From G963422445 sp963422445 (GTDB taxonomy: Bacteria; Pseudomonadota; Alphaproteobacteria; Thalassobaculales; Thalassobaculaceae): a stretch of 64,000 bases of DNA. Position numbers and translations under genes: made by a program. Shown one piece after another: positions 1 through 8,921 of this stretch. How positions within the stretch are numbered: the stretch's first letter is position 1; each line of letters begins with the position of its first letter. The DNA lies in contig OY729512.2 in assembly GCA_963422445.2 (NCBI GenBank), positions 124,001 to 188,000 on the forward strand, given 5' to 3'. The notes beneath the pieces were generated by a model. The model saw only the letters and a program-made list of their open reading frames with translations. It was not told the origin of the DNA and ran no database searches.

Positions 1-553
1 CCTTGACCATGGCGACCTGTTCGGGCGTGGTCCCGTAGTCATACATGTGCCGCAGGAATGTCGGGGCGAACATCTGCCCGGCGCTTTGCCAGCCATAGGC
101 CCGGTGATGGATCTGATCCCCGGTGACCGGTGCGGCCGACCGGGCGCCGGTGCCACCGATACGAACAGCCGAATAACCATTCATAGCGCGATAGATCGCG
201 ACCGTCCGGCACATTCCGGCTTCGATCACGCCCATGGCAATGCCGATCAAGGCCTCGGTCGAAGACCCGCCGCCATGGACATCCATGTAAAAATTGAGCC
301 GAATGCCAAGATCGCCGGCAACCCACGGCGCCAATGTCGAATCATTGCCGGAATAGCTCAGCATCCCGTCGATGTCGTAGGCCGTCATGCCGGCGTCCTG
401 CATGGCATTGGATATTGCCCAGGTCGCGAGTGACCGGGTCGACTCCTCCGAGCCGCGCCGATAGCTGGTTTCACCGACGCCACATATCGCATATTTGCCG
501 CGCAGGTATTTCGGCGAACTGGCGTCTTTATCGGAAACACTGGAAAGTGACAT
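1..553 (-). CDS. Thiolase-like lipid-transfer protein (acetyl-CoA acetyltransferase family), 5' part only
   Basis: The gene starts at an ATG at 553 and runs off the left edge, leaving about 184 residues of a family that is usually 380-400 long. The translated text has the hallmarks of thiolase-fold lipid-transfer proteins: an early 'YAICGVGETSY' strand, 'AMQDAGMTAYDIDGML', and the segment 'MFAPTFLRHMYDYGTTPEQ'. These proteins either cleave 3-oxoacyl-CoA thioesters or act as non-catalytic partners in steroid and acyl-CoA side-chain degradation. The active-site Cys region cannot be judged from this fragment. It is divergent from the hydrolase-monooxygenase-SDR cluster to its right and probably belongs to the same catabolic locus. 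Only a weak G-rich RBS (GCGGGGTGG) precedes the ATG. Confidence 0.8.
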   Translation of the reverse strand, partial: MSLSSVSDKDASSPKYLRGKYAICGVGETSYRRGSEESTRSLATWAISNAMQDAGMTAYDIDGMLSYSGNDSTLAPWVAGDLGIRLNFYMDVHGGGSSTEALIGIAMGVIEAGMCRTVAIYRAMNGYSAVRIGGTGARSAAPVTGDQIHHRAYGWQSAGQMFAPTFLRHMYDYGTTPEQVAMVK

Positions 554-769
554 TCGGCCACCCCGCTTTTGGTTCTGCCTGACTGAAGCCTAACGCGGGC
601 AGGCGGTCCAGGCGAGGGCACCAGCCCGGACGCTCGCATTATCATGGGTGTGAACAACCCGCACGACCCGTTCACTTCTCCCAATCAGAGTGCTGATAGT
701 TCTGAACCATGCCCTACCCCGAGAGGCCCATTTGCCTGAAGATGCCGTTGTATCATGGGAGGACAGCAC

Positions 770-1552
770 ATGGAGTTGACCGTCGATCGCATCGAGGTCT
801 CCGGCGTTTCCGTCGACGTGACGTCGGCAGGCGCCGGACCGCCGTTGCTTTATCTGCATGGCGGCTTCGGACTGTCTGGCCATGCCTCGTTCCTTGCGAC
901 CCTGGCAAAGCATTTCCGGGTGGTCGCGCCGGGTCTGCCCGGCTTCGAACATTCCGAGCTGCCCAGGGAATACAATTGCGTCGGCGATCTGGCGTATTTC
1001 TGTCTCGACCTCGCGGACCAGCTCGGCCTTCGCGGCGCCACTCTTGCCGGCGCATGCTTTGGCGGGTGGGTCACCGCCGAAATGACCGTCCGTTCGACAG
1101 CCGGTTTCAAGTGCCTGATTCTGATCGATGCCCTCGGCGTCAAGTTCGGGGATCACCTGACCCGGGATATTACCGACATCCATGCGATGTCCGAGGCCGA
1201 TCTTGAAGCGGCACTTTATGCGCAACCCGAATCATATCGCCGCGACACGACAGTGCTGACGGACGACGAGCTCACGGCGATAGTCCGGAACCGCGAAGCC
1301 TTCGCGCTGTTTGGCTGGAAGCCTTACATGCACAATGCCGGACTGGCGCGCTGGTTGCATCGGATCGACATCCCGACCCTGGTCTTGTGGGGTGACCGGG
1401 ACGGCATGGTGTCTGGCGATTACGGACGCAAGTATGCCGCTGCGATCCCGAATGCGCGTTTCGAGATCATCGAGAACGCCGGCCATTACCCCGGCATCGA
1501 GCAGGCCGGTGTCACGGCGCATCGTCTTGTCGCATTCGCCGCCGACAGCTGA
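770..1552 (+). CDS. Alpha/beta-hydrolase with Cys at the nucleophile position
   Basis: 260 residues with the alpha/beta-hydrolase plan: oxyanion-loop motif 'LHGGFG' (29-34), nucleophile elbow 'GACFGG' (94-99), acid loop 'LWGDRDG' (206-212) and 'NAGH' with His239 near the end. The elbow residue is Cys96 where most relatives (MhpC/BphD/lipase types) have Ser; dienelactone hydrolases do use Cys. The start at 770 is preferred over an ATG at 755 because GGGAGGA (757-763) sits six bases before it. The gene is followed after 12 bp by the flavin monooxygenase gene, so an operon is likely. A role in hydrolysing a ring-cleavage product, ester or lactone made by its neighbours is inference. Confidence 0.85.
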   Translation: MELTVDRIEVSGVSVDVTSAGAGPPLLYLHGGFGLSGHASFLATLAKHFRVVAPGLPGFEHSELPREYNCVGDLAYFCLDLADQLGLRGATLAGACFGGWVTAEMTVRSTAGFKCLILIDALGVKFGDHLTRDITDIHAMSEADLEAALYAQPESYRRDTTVLTDDELTAIVRNREAFALFGWKPYMHNAGLARWLHRIDIPTLVLWGDRDGMVSGDYGRKYAAAIPNARFEIIENAGHYPGIEQAGVTAHRLVAFAADS

Positions 1553-1564
1553 GAGGACCGCACC

Positions 1565-2788
1565 ATGAAGGTCTGGCATTTCTCCGAAATGGCTTACCCG
1601 CAGGCCTGGGACACCGGTTACGAAATGGGAAGTTTCCGGGTCACGGTACCGAATCACCATTACGACCCGCAAACCGGCGCCGATATCTATCACCGGCATT
1701 ATGACGAGTTCCAGCTGTGCGACGAGCTCGGCATCAATATCATGCTGAACGAACATCACAGTACGCTCACCTGCACCAATGCCGCCGTCACCGTTTCAGG
1801 CTCTATTCTCGCCCGCATCACGAAGAATGTGCGACTTCTCCTGCTTGGCACACCGATCGCCAACCGACCCGACCCGGTGCGTGTTGCCGAGGAAATGGCG
1901 ATGATCGATGTCATCTCCCGCGGCCGTCTCGATATGGGCCTGGTCAAGGGAGCACCCTATGAAATCGCGCCGGCCAACATGAACCCGGCCCGCCTGATGG
2001 ACCGGTTCTGGGAAGCCCATGACCTGATCCTGAAAGCGATGACCACACAGGACGGCCCGTTTAACTGGGAAAGCGAGAACTACCATTACCGTCAGGTCAA
2101 TATCTGGCCGCGCCCCTGGCAACAGCCGCATCCGCCGGTCTGGATTACGGCTCTCAGTCCGAACAGCGGCCGTGCGATTGCCGAACGCGGTCATGTCGCC
2201 GCCGCGTTGCTGTCGGGCGGTATCGCATCAAACATGTTCAACGCCTATCGCGAGCGTGCCGCCGAACGGGGATGGGCCGCACCGAACGACCGCTTTGCCT
2301 ATTGTGTCCTGGTCGGTGTCGGTCACACCGAGGCCGAAGGCCGGCGGCGCGCGGATCAGGTGGCGGGCTATGTCCGTACCTCACCGATCGTTGCCGAACC
2401 CTTCAAGAATCCGCCGGGCTACAACCCGGTTCCGGCAAATGTCATGGCGCTGAAGTCCGGACCGAACCAGAGCGTCGCCCGGGTGCAGACGGTCGACGGC
2501 CGAACCATCGATCCGATCAGGGCCTCCGTACAGGAGTTCATGGATGCGCGAACGGTGTTTGCCGGGACGCCCGATCAGGTATTCGAGCAGATCAAGACCT
2601 TCAACGAGGAAGTCGGCGGTTTCGGCCATCTGATCATCATGGGCCAGGGCGGCACACTGTCCTATGACGAGACCTGCGCCAATTTGCGGTTGTTTGCCGA
2701 TGAAGTCATGCCCCGCCTCGGTGAAATCTTGATGCCGGAAAATCCGTATGGTGAGATTGCCGAACGAAATGCCGCTGCTGCCGATTGA
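1565..2788 (+). CDS. LLM-class (luciferase-like) flavin-dependent monooxygenase
   Basis: 407 residues with a bacterial-luciferase TIM-barrel pattern: N-terminal 'MKVWHFSEMAYP', 'ELGINIMLNEHHST' (the Glu-His-His strand typical of the family), 'LLLLGTPIANRPDPVRVAEE', 'RGRLDMGLVKG', and C-terminal 'VFAGTPDQVFEQI'. Such enzymes use reduced FMN supplied by a separate reductase to oxygenate aliphatic, terpenoid or nitrogenous substrates; no reductase is visible nearby. GAGAGGACCGCACC precedes the ATG. It lies 12 bp after the hydrolase and 24 bp before the SDR, which supports one transcript and one pathway. The substrate cannot be read from the sequence. Confidence 0.9.
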   Translation: MKVWHFSEMAYPQAWDTGYEMGSFRVTVPNHHYDPQTGADIYHRHYDEFQLCDELGINIMLNEHHSTLTCTNAAVTVSGSILARITKNVRLLLLGTPIANRPDPVRVAEEMAMIDVISRGRLDMGLVKGAPYEIAPANMNPARLMDRFWEAHDLILKAMTTQDGPFNWESENYHYRQVNIWPRPWQQPHPPVWITALSPNSGRAIAERGHVAAALLSGGIASNMFNAYRERAAERGWAAPNDRFAYCVLVGVGHTEAEGRRRADQVAGYVRTSPIVAEPFKNPPGYNPVPANVMALKSGPNQSVARVQTVDGRTIDPIRASVQEFMDARTVFAGTPDQVFEQIKTFNEEVGGFGHLIIMGQGGTLSYDETCANLRLFADEVMPRLGEILMPENPYGEIAERNAAAAD

Positions 2789-2812
2789 TCTTTTGAGACG
2801 AGGAGTCCCGCC

Positions 2813-3607
2813 ATGCATGCACTTGTCACCGGCGCCAGCCCCGGTATCGGCGGCGCCACCTGCCGGCGTCTTGTGGAACTGGCCAGACTCAGAGGCACGA
2901 CGGCACGGATCGCTGCTTGCGAAATCCGGAAGACCGACGACGTCGCAGCCCTCGCCGACGAGCTTCGTGAGGGTGGCGCCGAAGTCGTTGTCCTGACCGG
3001 GGATCTCGCTGATCCGGCGGTTCCCGGACAGCTGGTTGCACAGGCCGTCGAGGCTCTTGGCGGTCTCGATGCCGTTGTCAGCAATGCGGGAGTCACCAGC
3101 CCGTCGCCAATCAACACCCTGAAGGTCGCCGACTGGGATCGATTGTTCGCGATCAATACCCGGGCAACGTTGCTGCTTGCCCAAGCAGCCTACCCGGCGC
3201 TCAAGGCGTCGAGGGGCGGCCTTGTTGCTGTCGCATCGATGTCCGGCATGGGAGCCCACCCTGGCATGGGGGCCTACAGTTCGAGCAAGGCAGCGTTGAT
3301 TTCGCTCTGTCAGGTTCTGGCTCAGGAATGGGCCGCTGACGGCATCAATGTGAACACCGTGTCGCCGGGGATGATCCGGACGCCGCTGACCCAGGAGGTC
3401 TATGAAAACAACCAGACGGCACGGGACCGGGCGGCACTGGTTCCGTGGGGTCGCGTCGGTGAGCCCGAGGATATTGCCAATGTCATCGGTTTTCTGCTCT
3501 CACCTGAATCCGAATACATCACCGGACAGAATATCCTGACGGATGGCGGTTTCGTGGACTCGCTCTACGATCATATTCCCGGCCGACCGACACGGGTCAT
3601 CGCCTGA
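2813..3607 (+). CDS. SDR-family NAD(P)-dependent oxidoreductase
   Basis: 264 residues, a classical short-chain dehydrogenase: cofactor loop TGASPGIG (residues 6-13), 'SNAG' (90-93), a serine in 'VASMSG' (139-145), and the catalytic Tyr155-x3-Lys159 in 'YSSSK', followed by the 'VSPGMIRTP' loop and a C-terminal 'GQNILTDGG'. This resembles FabG-type 3-oxoacyl or secondary-alcohol dehydrogenases. GACGAGGAG precedes the ATG. It is the last gene of the three-gene plus-strand cluster and converges with the molybdenum hydroxylase gene. It probably oxidises an alcohol intermediate of the same pathway; substrate unknown. Confidence 0.9.
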   Translation: MHALVTGASPGIGGATCRRLVELARLRGTTARIAACEIRKTDDVAALADELREGGAEVVVLTGDLADPAVPGQLVAQAVEALGGLDAVVSNAGVTSPSPINTLKVADWDRLFAINTRATLLLAQAAYPALKASRGGLVAVASMSGMGAHPGMGAYSSSKAALISLCQVLAQEWAADGINVNTVSPGMIRTPLTQEVYENNQTARDRAALVPWGRVGEPEDIANVIGFLLSPESEYITGQNILTDGGFVDSLYDHIPGRPTRVIA

Positions 3608-3655
3608 TCGGCCCGGACCGCTACATGCAGATGCCGGGGCCAGCGGAACGCAACA

Positions 3656-5809
3656 TCAGGCAAGAGCCGCGAACCGCAGCATATCCGGTGTCAACGGCAG
3701 CCGGCGTGCCCGAACTCCGGTTGCCCTGAACACCGCATTGGCAATCGCTGCCGCGGTCGGTCCACACACCGCCTCGCCAGCACCCAGAAAATCCGAGTCC
3801 GGCCGATTCAGCAGAATTGTTTCGATGTCAGGTACGGCATCAAACCCCATGATCGGGTAGGTCTCCCAGTCGCGGGACGTAATGCCGTCAGGCGCATGGG
3901 TTACCGCCTCGAACAGCGTCCAGCTTGCGGCCTGCATGAAGCCGCCCTCGAATTGTGCCCGGACGCCGACAGGATCAACGATATAGCCGGCGTCGCCGGC
4001 GATCACCGAGCGGGCCAACCGGATCCGTGCAGCGTTGTCGACAGTCAGTTCGACACCGACAGCGGCATAAGCCTTGGTGTTCTTGTAGCGGGCAAAAGCG
4101 ATCCCGCGGCCCGTGCCGTCCCCGATGGCATCCAGTCCGCCGATCCGGCCGGCAACCGCCTCGATACAGGCCCGGGCCCGTGGATCCGCGAGATGTCGCA
4201 ATCGCAATGCCACAGCGTCGATGCCGGCGGCATGTGCCAGTTCATCGACAAACGATTCAAGCGCGAAGATATTCGCGAAGGCGCCAAGCGTCCGCAATGC
4301 CGAAGTGCGGTGCGGCAGATCGCGCACCAGATGCTTGACCAGACGAGGCGTGCCGAAGTCGTACAGCGGCTCCATGTTCCGGTGGATTCCACCGTGATGC
4401 GCCCGGATCGGCCGCGGCGGAATTTCCCGTACCGGCTCGGCGCGATAACGAGCCGCAAGCAGACGTGCCGGGCCCTCGCCGGGAATACCGGTTCGCGGAC
4501 GGCCGATATGGGTGTCGCTGAAGGACTCGTGACTCCAGGCGGTGATTCTGCCGTTCTTGTCAACCGCACCCGACAATTGCATCACCATTGCCGAACTGTA
4601 GGGCTCCCAGGCGTGCTCGTCACTGCGGGTCCATTTCAGCAGGACCGGCGTTTCGGGTATGGCGCAGGCCACCAACGCGGCATCGAAGGCGGCATCATCG
4701 GCCCCGTTATGTCCATAGCAGCCGGGGCCCGGACGATGATGGAGCCGCACATCGCCGGGCGGCATCGACAGGGCTTCGGCGATGCTGGCGCGCAGCGGAT
4801 AGATGCCCTGGCTGTGAGTCCAGATATCGAGCATGCCGTCAGCGTACCGGGCGAGCGCTGCTGACGGGCCGATCGAGCCATGCATGATGTAGGGCCGTTC
4901 AAATCGGGCCGACAGGACTGCCCGGGCATTATCTGGCGGTACGGGCGGTTCGCCAACCGGCTGGTCGACCGGGATACCCTCGACCACCGGCAAACTCTCT
5001 CGGGCATTGGACGTGAGTTGTACATAGATGTCGTCGGCGCCCAGATCGCGATCCGCCGTCCAGTCCAACGCCGCCGCCAGCGTCTCTGCTGCAGTTATCA
5101 CGACAGATTCGTCAGCAGCGGCCACAGCCAGAAAACTGCCGTCGCGCACGACATGGACGTTGCCCGCGGCAAAGTCATCGAGAGAGTCCAGTGACACCGT
5201 TTCCAGGCGGGCAAAGCGGTGCGGCGGCCGCAGAACACGCGCATGCAGCATGCCCGCCATGGTCATGTCCTGCACAAAGACATGGCGGCCAGTGACGATG
5301 TCATGCAGGTCTGCGGGAACCTGCCAGGATCCGACCTGCGATGCCTGGGCCGCGGCCACTCGGGACGCCGACGGATCGACAGGAATTCCGAACAGTCGGC
5401 CGCCCTGGAGTTCCTGAACGCTGGTGGATCGATTGGTTTCACGTGAGGTGACGGTGCCATCCGAGATTACGATGGAATCGGCAAGGACGCCCAGTTCTTC
5501 AGCTGCTGCGGCAATGAGATGCGCTCGCGCGGTTGCCGCTGCACAACGCAGGGCGTTACCGGATTCCTCCATCGAATTGCTGCCGGACGTCATCCCCTCG
5601 TCAGGACCACCGATCGTATCGGCACTGACCATGACGATACGGGCGGGGTCAATTGCGAGTTCGTCGGCGACCAGACGCAACAACGCTGTGGATATTTTTT
5701 GGCCGATATCGACCTTGCCGCTGCGCACCTGGACAGTTCCGTCGTCAGCGATCGCGATCCAACTGTCGAGATCCGGGTTGTTTGTCAGGCTCGGATTATG
5801 CGTCGTCAT
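3656..5809 (-). CDS. Molybdopterin-dependent hydroxylase large subunit (IorB / aldehyde oxidase type)
   Basis: 717 residues of the xanthine-oxidase-family molybdopterin-binding subunit. The N-terminal 'GTVQVRSGKVDIGQKISTAL' is the first Mo-co domain of isoquinoline 1-oxidoreductase beta-like proteins, and the C-terminus has 'GAGEAVCGPTAAAIANAVF', the typical GxGE loop whose Glu acts as general base. The start at 5809 is chosen over an upstream ATG at 5929 because it gives a 14-bp overlap with the preceding iron-sulfur gene and begins at the conserved domain. No FAD-binding medium subunit gene is seen, so this is probably a two-subunit enzyme passing electrons to a cytochrome. The substrate is unknown; the neighbours suggest a catabolic role. 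Confidence 0.88.
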   Translation of the reverse strand: MTTHNPSLTNNPDLDSWIAIADDGTVQVRSGKVDIGQKISTALLRLVADELAIDPARIVMVSADTIGGPDEGMTSGSNSMEESGNALRCAAATARAHLIAAAAEELGVLADSIVISDGTVTSRETNRSTSVQELQGGRLFGIPVDPSASRVAAAQASQVGSWQVPADLHDIVTGRHVFVQDMTMAGMLHARVLRPPHRFARLETVSLDSLDDFAAGNVHVVRDGSFLAVAAADESVVITAAETLAAALDWTADRDLGADDIYVQLTSNARESLPVVEGIPVDQPVGEPPVPPDNARAVLSARFERPYIMHGSIGPSAALARYADGMLDIWTHSQGIYPLRASIAEALSMPPGDVRLHHRPGPGCYGHNGADDAAFDAALVACAIPETPVLLKWTRSDEHAWEPYSSAMVMQLSGAVDKNGRITAWSHESFSDTHIGRPRTGIPGEGPARLLAARYRAEPVREIPPRPIRAHHGGIHRNMEPLYDFGTPRLVKHLVRDLPHRTSALRTLGAFANIFALESFVDELAHAAGIDAVALRLRHLADPRARACIEAVAGRIGGLDAIGDGTGRGIAFARYKNTKAYAAVGVELTVDNAARIRLARSVIAGDAGYIVDPVGVRAQFEGGFMQAASWTLFEAVTHAPDGITSRDWETYPIMGFDAVPDIETILLNRPDSDFLGAGEAVCGPTAAAIANAVFRATGVRARRLPLTPDMLRFAALA

Positions 5810-6272
5810 CGGAATCAGTCTCCTGGAGAGCCCGGATCGCAGCCAGTACGCGCGGTTGCGAACCGCATCGGCAGAGATGTCCGGATAGCGCTTCGGCAAT
5901 TTCACCCTTGGTTGGCTGCGGTTTCGCATTGAACAGGCCTGTGACTGCGATGAGCAGGCCGGGCGTGCAATAGCCGCATTGCGCGGCGGCCTCGGTCATG
6001 AAGGCGGACTGGACCGGCCTCAGGGCGCCACCACTCGCCAGGCCCTCAACCGTGGTGATCGATTTGCCCGCGAAATCCGACACTGGCGCCATACAGGACA
6101 GCCGGCTCTTGCCGTCGACCAGAACAGCGCAGGCTCCGCATTGCTCGGCACCACAGCCAAGTTTGGCACCGATGAGGCCAAGCTCATTGCGCAGGACAAA
6201 CAATAGCGGCGTCTGCGGTGACCCCTCGATAGTGTGGTCGACCCCGTTGACCTTCAGGTTCATGGACTCCAC
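5796..6272 (-). CDS. (2Fe-2S)-binding small subunit of the molybdenum hydroxylase (IorA type)
   Basis: 158 residues carrying both 2Fe-2S clusters of the family: plant-ferredoxin-type 'GCGAEQCGACAVLVDG' followed by 'LSC', then the helical-domain motifs 'QCGYCTPG' and 'HLCRCG'. It relays electrons from the molybdenum site. A GTG start at 6272 is chosen because AAGGAG lies eight bases upstream; an ATG at 6263 is possible but badly spaced. Its 3' end overlaps the large-subunit start, indicating translational coupling. With only two subunits the complex resembles isoquinoline 1-oxidoreductase rather than xanthine dehydrogenase. Confidence 0.9.
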   Translation of the reverse strand: MESMNLKVNGVDHTIEGSPQTPLLFVLRNELGLIGAKLGCGAEQCGACAVLVDGKSRLSCMAPVSDFAGKSITTVEGLASGGALRPVQSAFMTEAAAQCGYCTPGLLIAVTGLFNAKPQPTKGEIAEALSGHLCRCGSQPRVLAAIRALQETDSDDDA

Positions 6273-6948
6273 GTTCGGCGCTCCTTTCCGTCAGCCCTTC
6301 GCGGGCAGATCGCGACCACGCTCCCGTCAGTACAGTTATGACACGGCGCTTTCGCCCCCGGCAAAGAAAACGCAATGACAATGTTCAATCCCGCCGGTTC
6401 ACGAGTTCGCCGAACGACTCGGATTCATTGTGCAGCCGATCATGTCGAGGGTCTCGACGCCATAAGGATGGATGTCCACCAAAGCATCACAGGGACGATA
6501 TCGTGATAACACCGTCGTCTTCTGATCGACATTCGGTCTCACCGGCACGACCGGGCGACCGGCCTGTCATGTCGCAAGAAATTTCTGAAGTGGCAAAACT
6601 GAATCGTGTAAAACACGCTGTCTGCGTCGACCGCCTGATCATCATCAGATTGTTTTTGTTGCCAGGCTTTTCTCCGATATACTATAAATGCCCATTGGAA
6701 GGCCTCACCTGTCACGACCCGTTGCTGCATTTCGGACTCTGAACCGGGTGACGTTTCATTCGGGTTTTCACATGGCCGGACGCCTTGAATTATACGATTT
6801 TCCAGAGCACGGCTTGCTGCCTTTCGGCCTTGTTGCACGAAACGGTATCGTGCATTATTTTTTTCGACCCCGTCCTCGGCAATAGAGTCCAAAGTGCGGC
6901 CCGCTCGATGATCCGTGTCTTGATTTACAGAGCCCACTGGAAGCAGGC
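6273..6948. other. Intergenic stretch without a convincing gene
   Basis: About 675 bp between the divergent hydroxylase operon and the GST gene. Short open frames exist on both strands but lack family resemblance and ribosome sites. It must contain the hydroxylase promoter and perhaps that of the GST; I could not place either reliably. Confidence 0.5.
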
Positions 6949-7566
6949 ATGATTCTTGTCGGCCGCAACATATCGCCATTCGTTCGCCGCACAACCACAC
7001 TGCTGCGGCTGCTTGGCCTGGATTTCGAGCAGAAGATGCTCTCGACGTCGGACGATCTCGAACAGATCATGCAAAGCAATCCGGTTGGCAGGGTTCCGGC
7101 CCTGATTCTCGATGATGGCGAAGTTCTCCTGGATAGTGGAGCGATCATCGACCATCTGCTGGAGACCTATGATACCGAGCGACGCATGCTGCCGATAGCC
7201 GGTGCAGGACGGCGCGCCATCCTGCAGACGACAGCACTTGCTCATGGAGTCATGGAGAAAGCTGTTGCGTAATCTTATGAACGCAATCGCCGCCCGGAAG
7301 ACAAGGTCTATCAGGGCTGGGTCGATCGCGTCGATAGCCAGTCTGAGGCCGGCCTGAATGCGCTCGAAGCCAAGGCGGTCGGTCGTGACGGCTGGCTGCA
7401 CGGGCCCGACATCACTCTTGCCGACGTGACGATAGTCTGTGCATACGATGCCGTCGCGATGTCCGCCTCCTACATTCTGGAACGCAATGCTTATCCCGGA
7501 CTGGCGGCCCTGTCGGTCCGCGCCAATGCGCTGCCAGCCTTCGGCGCCACACACCCAAAGGCCTGA
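6949..7566 (+). pseudogene. Glutathione S-transferase gene interrupted by an in-frame TAA
   Basis: The first 107 codons give a clear GST thioredoxin-fold domain ('ISPFVRRTTTLLRLLGLDFE', 'NPVGRVPALILDDGEVLLDSGAIIDHLLE' split over the cis-Pro and SNAIL-like region). A TAA at 7270-7272 stops translation, yet the same frame continues without a gap as the C-terminal GST domain ('YERNRRPEDKVYQGW', 'GPDITLADVTIVCAYD') to a TGA at 7564-7566. Total 205 codons, normal for the family. One substitution would restore the gene, so this is a recent nonsense mutation or a base-call error. The N-domain alone would not form a complete GST. Confidence 0.85.
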
Positions 7567-7656
7567 CCCCCGGCAAATTCGGGCTGGGAGTGCCGATCGC
7601 AGTCATTGATTGATTCCGAAAAGAAGACTCCTGCAACCCGCGCCGCAAGGCCGCGG

Positions 7657-8868
7657 TCAGGATCCGGCCGTCATCCAGTTGATTCGGCCCAGCCCGCGAT
7701 AACGCCGCCAGCGGTCAAGTTCGGCGTCGATCCGTGCCCGCCGGCCCTTGGTCAACCTCATCCCGGGTTCCAGCCAAAGGCCGAGAACATCAAGAGCATC
7801 TGCCGTTTCGTTGGCCTTCATTTCGATGCGCCCGACGAAACGGTCGCGTTCGAGCATGGGATAGACGTAGTACCCGTAGGTTCGCCGCGCCCTCGGCACA
7901 TAGATTTCGATGCGAAACTCGAAACCGAACAGCCATTCAGCACGCTTCCGGTCACGCGTAACCGGATCGAACGGCGACAGAAACCGGATCCGCGCCGGCG
8001 GTTCGGGAACTTCCCGCAACAGTTGCGCTATGTCCGGTCGGGCGTAGATGGTGCGCGACGTACCGTCCGCGCCGACCACATCAAGCGGCCGGACAGCCTT
8101 GCGGCCAGGTCCGTCAAGCCAGGACTGAACCTCGGCCGGTCGCAAGGCATCCCAGAATGCCGCAATCTCGCCATGGCTCGCGAAGCCCAGGCGCTCAATC
8201 GCACCAGAGCAAGTCCAGTCTAGAAACACTGCTTCCGTCGGTTCGACAGACCGGTATTGTTCAGGGATGACCCGTTCCGTCAGGTCATAGACTTTCTGAA
8301 AACCCTCGCGGCCACAGATCGCAAGCTTCCCGGTACGCCAGAGAAATACCAGCGCCGCCTTTGACGGATGCCACCCCCACCAGGCGGTTTTCGAGACCTG
8401 CCCCGGGGGCGGTTCAGGGTTGCCTGCCTTCAAGTCGCGGGCCATTACCGGGCCGTGTTCAGCAATATGGTCGAGCACTCGCCGACAGGTCTCCACAGGA
8501 TTGTCGCCGATCCGCTCGCGCCACCAGGCACGGTTCATGATCGCATGGTGGGCCCGCTGAAAACGTGGTTTCCAGTAGGGGAAGAACTGGACCGGGATGA
8601 CCGAGGCGTCGTGCGTCCAGTTCTCGAACAAGGCGCGGTCCTTGCCGACATGATGGGCAAGCCAGCCAGGACGATAACCGCTGCATCGCGACAGCAGAAT
8701 GTGATGATGAGCCCGTTCGACCGTCCGGATGCTGTCGATCTGGACAAATCCAAGCCGTTCCACCAATGCCGGGAGATCGGTCCGGCGCCGTGCGAAGGTC
8801 TCGCCGGACAGACCGTGTAACCACAGAAACAGACGCCGGGCCGTGGCATTGTCCAGGCGATCCGTCAT
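7657..8868 (-). CDS. AlkX/YcaQ-type winged-helix DNA glycosylase
   Basis: 403 residues of the HTH_42 family that includes E. coli YcaQ (AlkX) and Streptomyces AlkZ, which unhook interstrand crosslinks by excising N-alkylated purines. The catalytic QxD motif that marks the YcaQ subgroup is visible as Gln43-Ile-Asp45 in 'GFVQIDSIRTVERAHHHIL'; further family landmarks are 'ENWTHDASVIP' and 'FLSPFDPVTRDRKRAEWLFGF' near residue 310. It sits just downstream of uvrB on the same strand, 53 bp away, so a DNA-repair pairing is plausible. The function is inferred from the family. Confidence 0.88.
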   Translation of the reverse strand: MTDRLDNATARRLFLWLHGLSGETFARRRTDLPALVERLGFVQIDSIRTVERAHHHILLSRCSGYRPGWLAHHVGKDRALFENWTHDASVIPVQFFPYWKPRFQRAHHAIMNRAWWRERIGDNPVETCRRVLDHIAEHGPVMARDLKAGNPEPPPGQVSKTAWWGWHPSKAALVFLWRTGKLAICGREGFQKVYDLTERVIPEQYRSVEPTEAVFLDWTCSGAIERLGFASHGEIAAFWDALRPAEVQSWLDGPGRKAVRPLDVVGADGTSRTIYARPDIAQLLREVPEPPARIRFLSPFDPVTRDRKRAEWLFGFEFRIEIYVPRARRTYGYYVYPMLERDRFVGRIEMKANETADALDVLGLWLEPGMRLTKGRRARIDAELDRWRRYRGLGRINWMTAGS

Positions 8869-8921
8869 GGTATCGAGGCGGCTAGCGACAGACGCGTCAT
8901 CGTCGCAAACCGCACGGGCGA

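Noticed and set aside
7270..7272. Stop-codon recoding in this genome (GST, trbL, transposase)
   Set aside because: The stops differ (TAA, TGA, TAA), sit in non-essential or mobile genes, and housekeeping genes show no internal stops.
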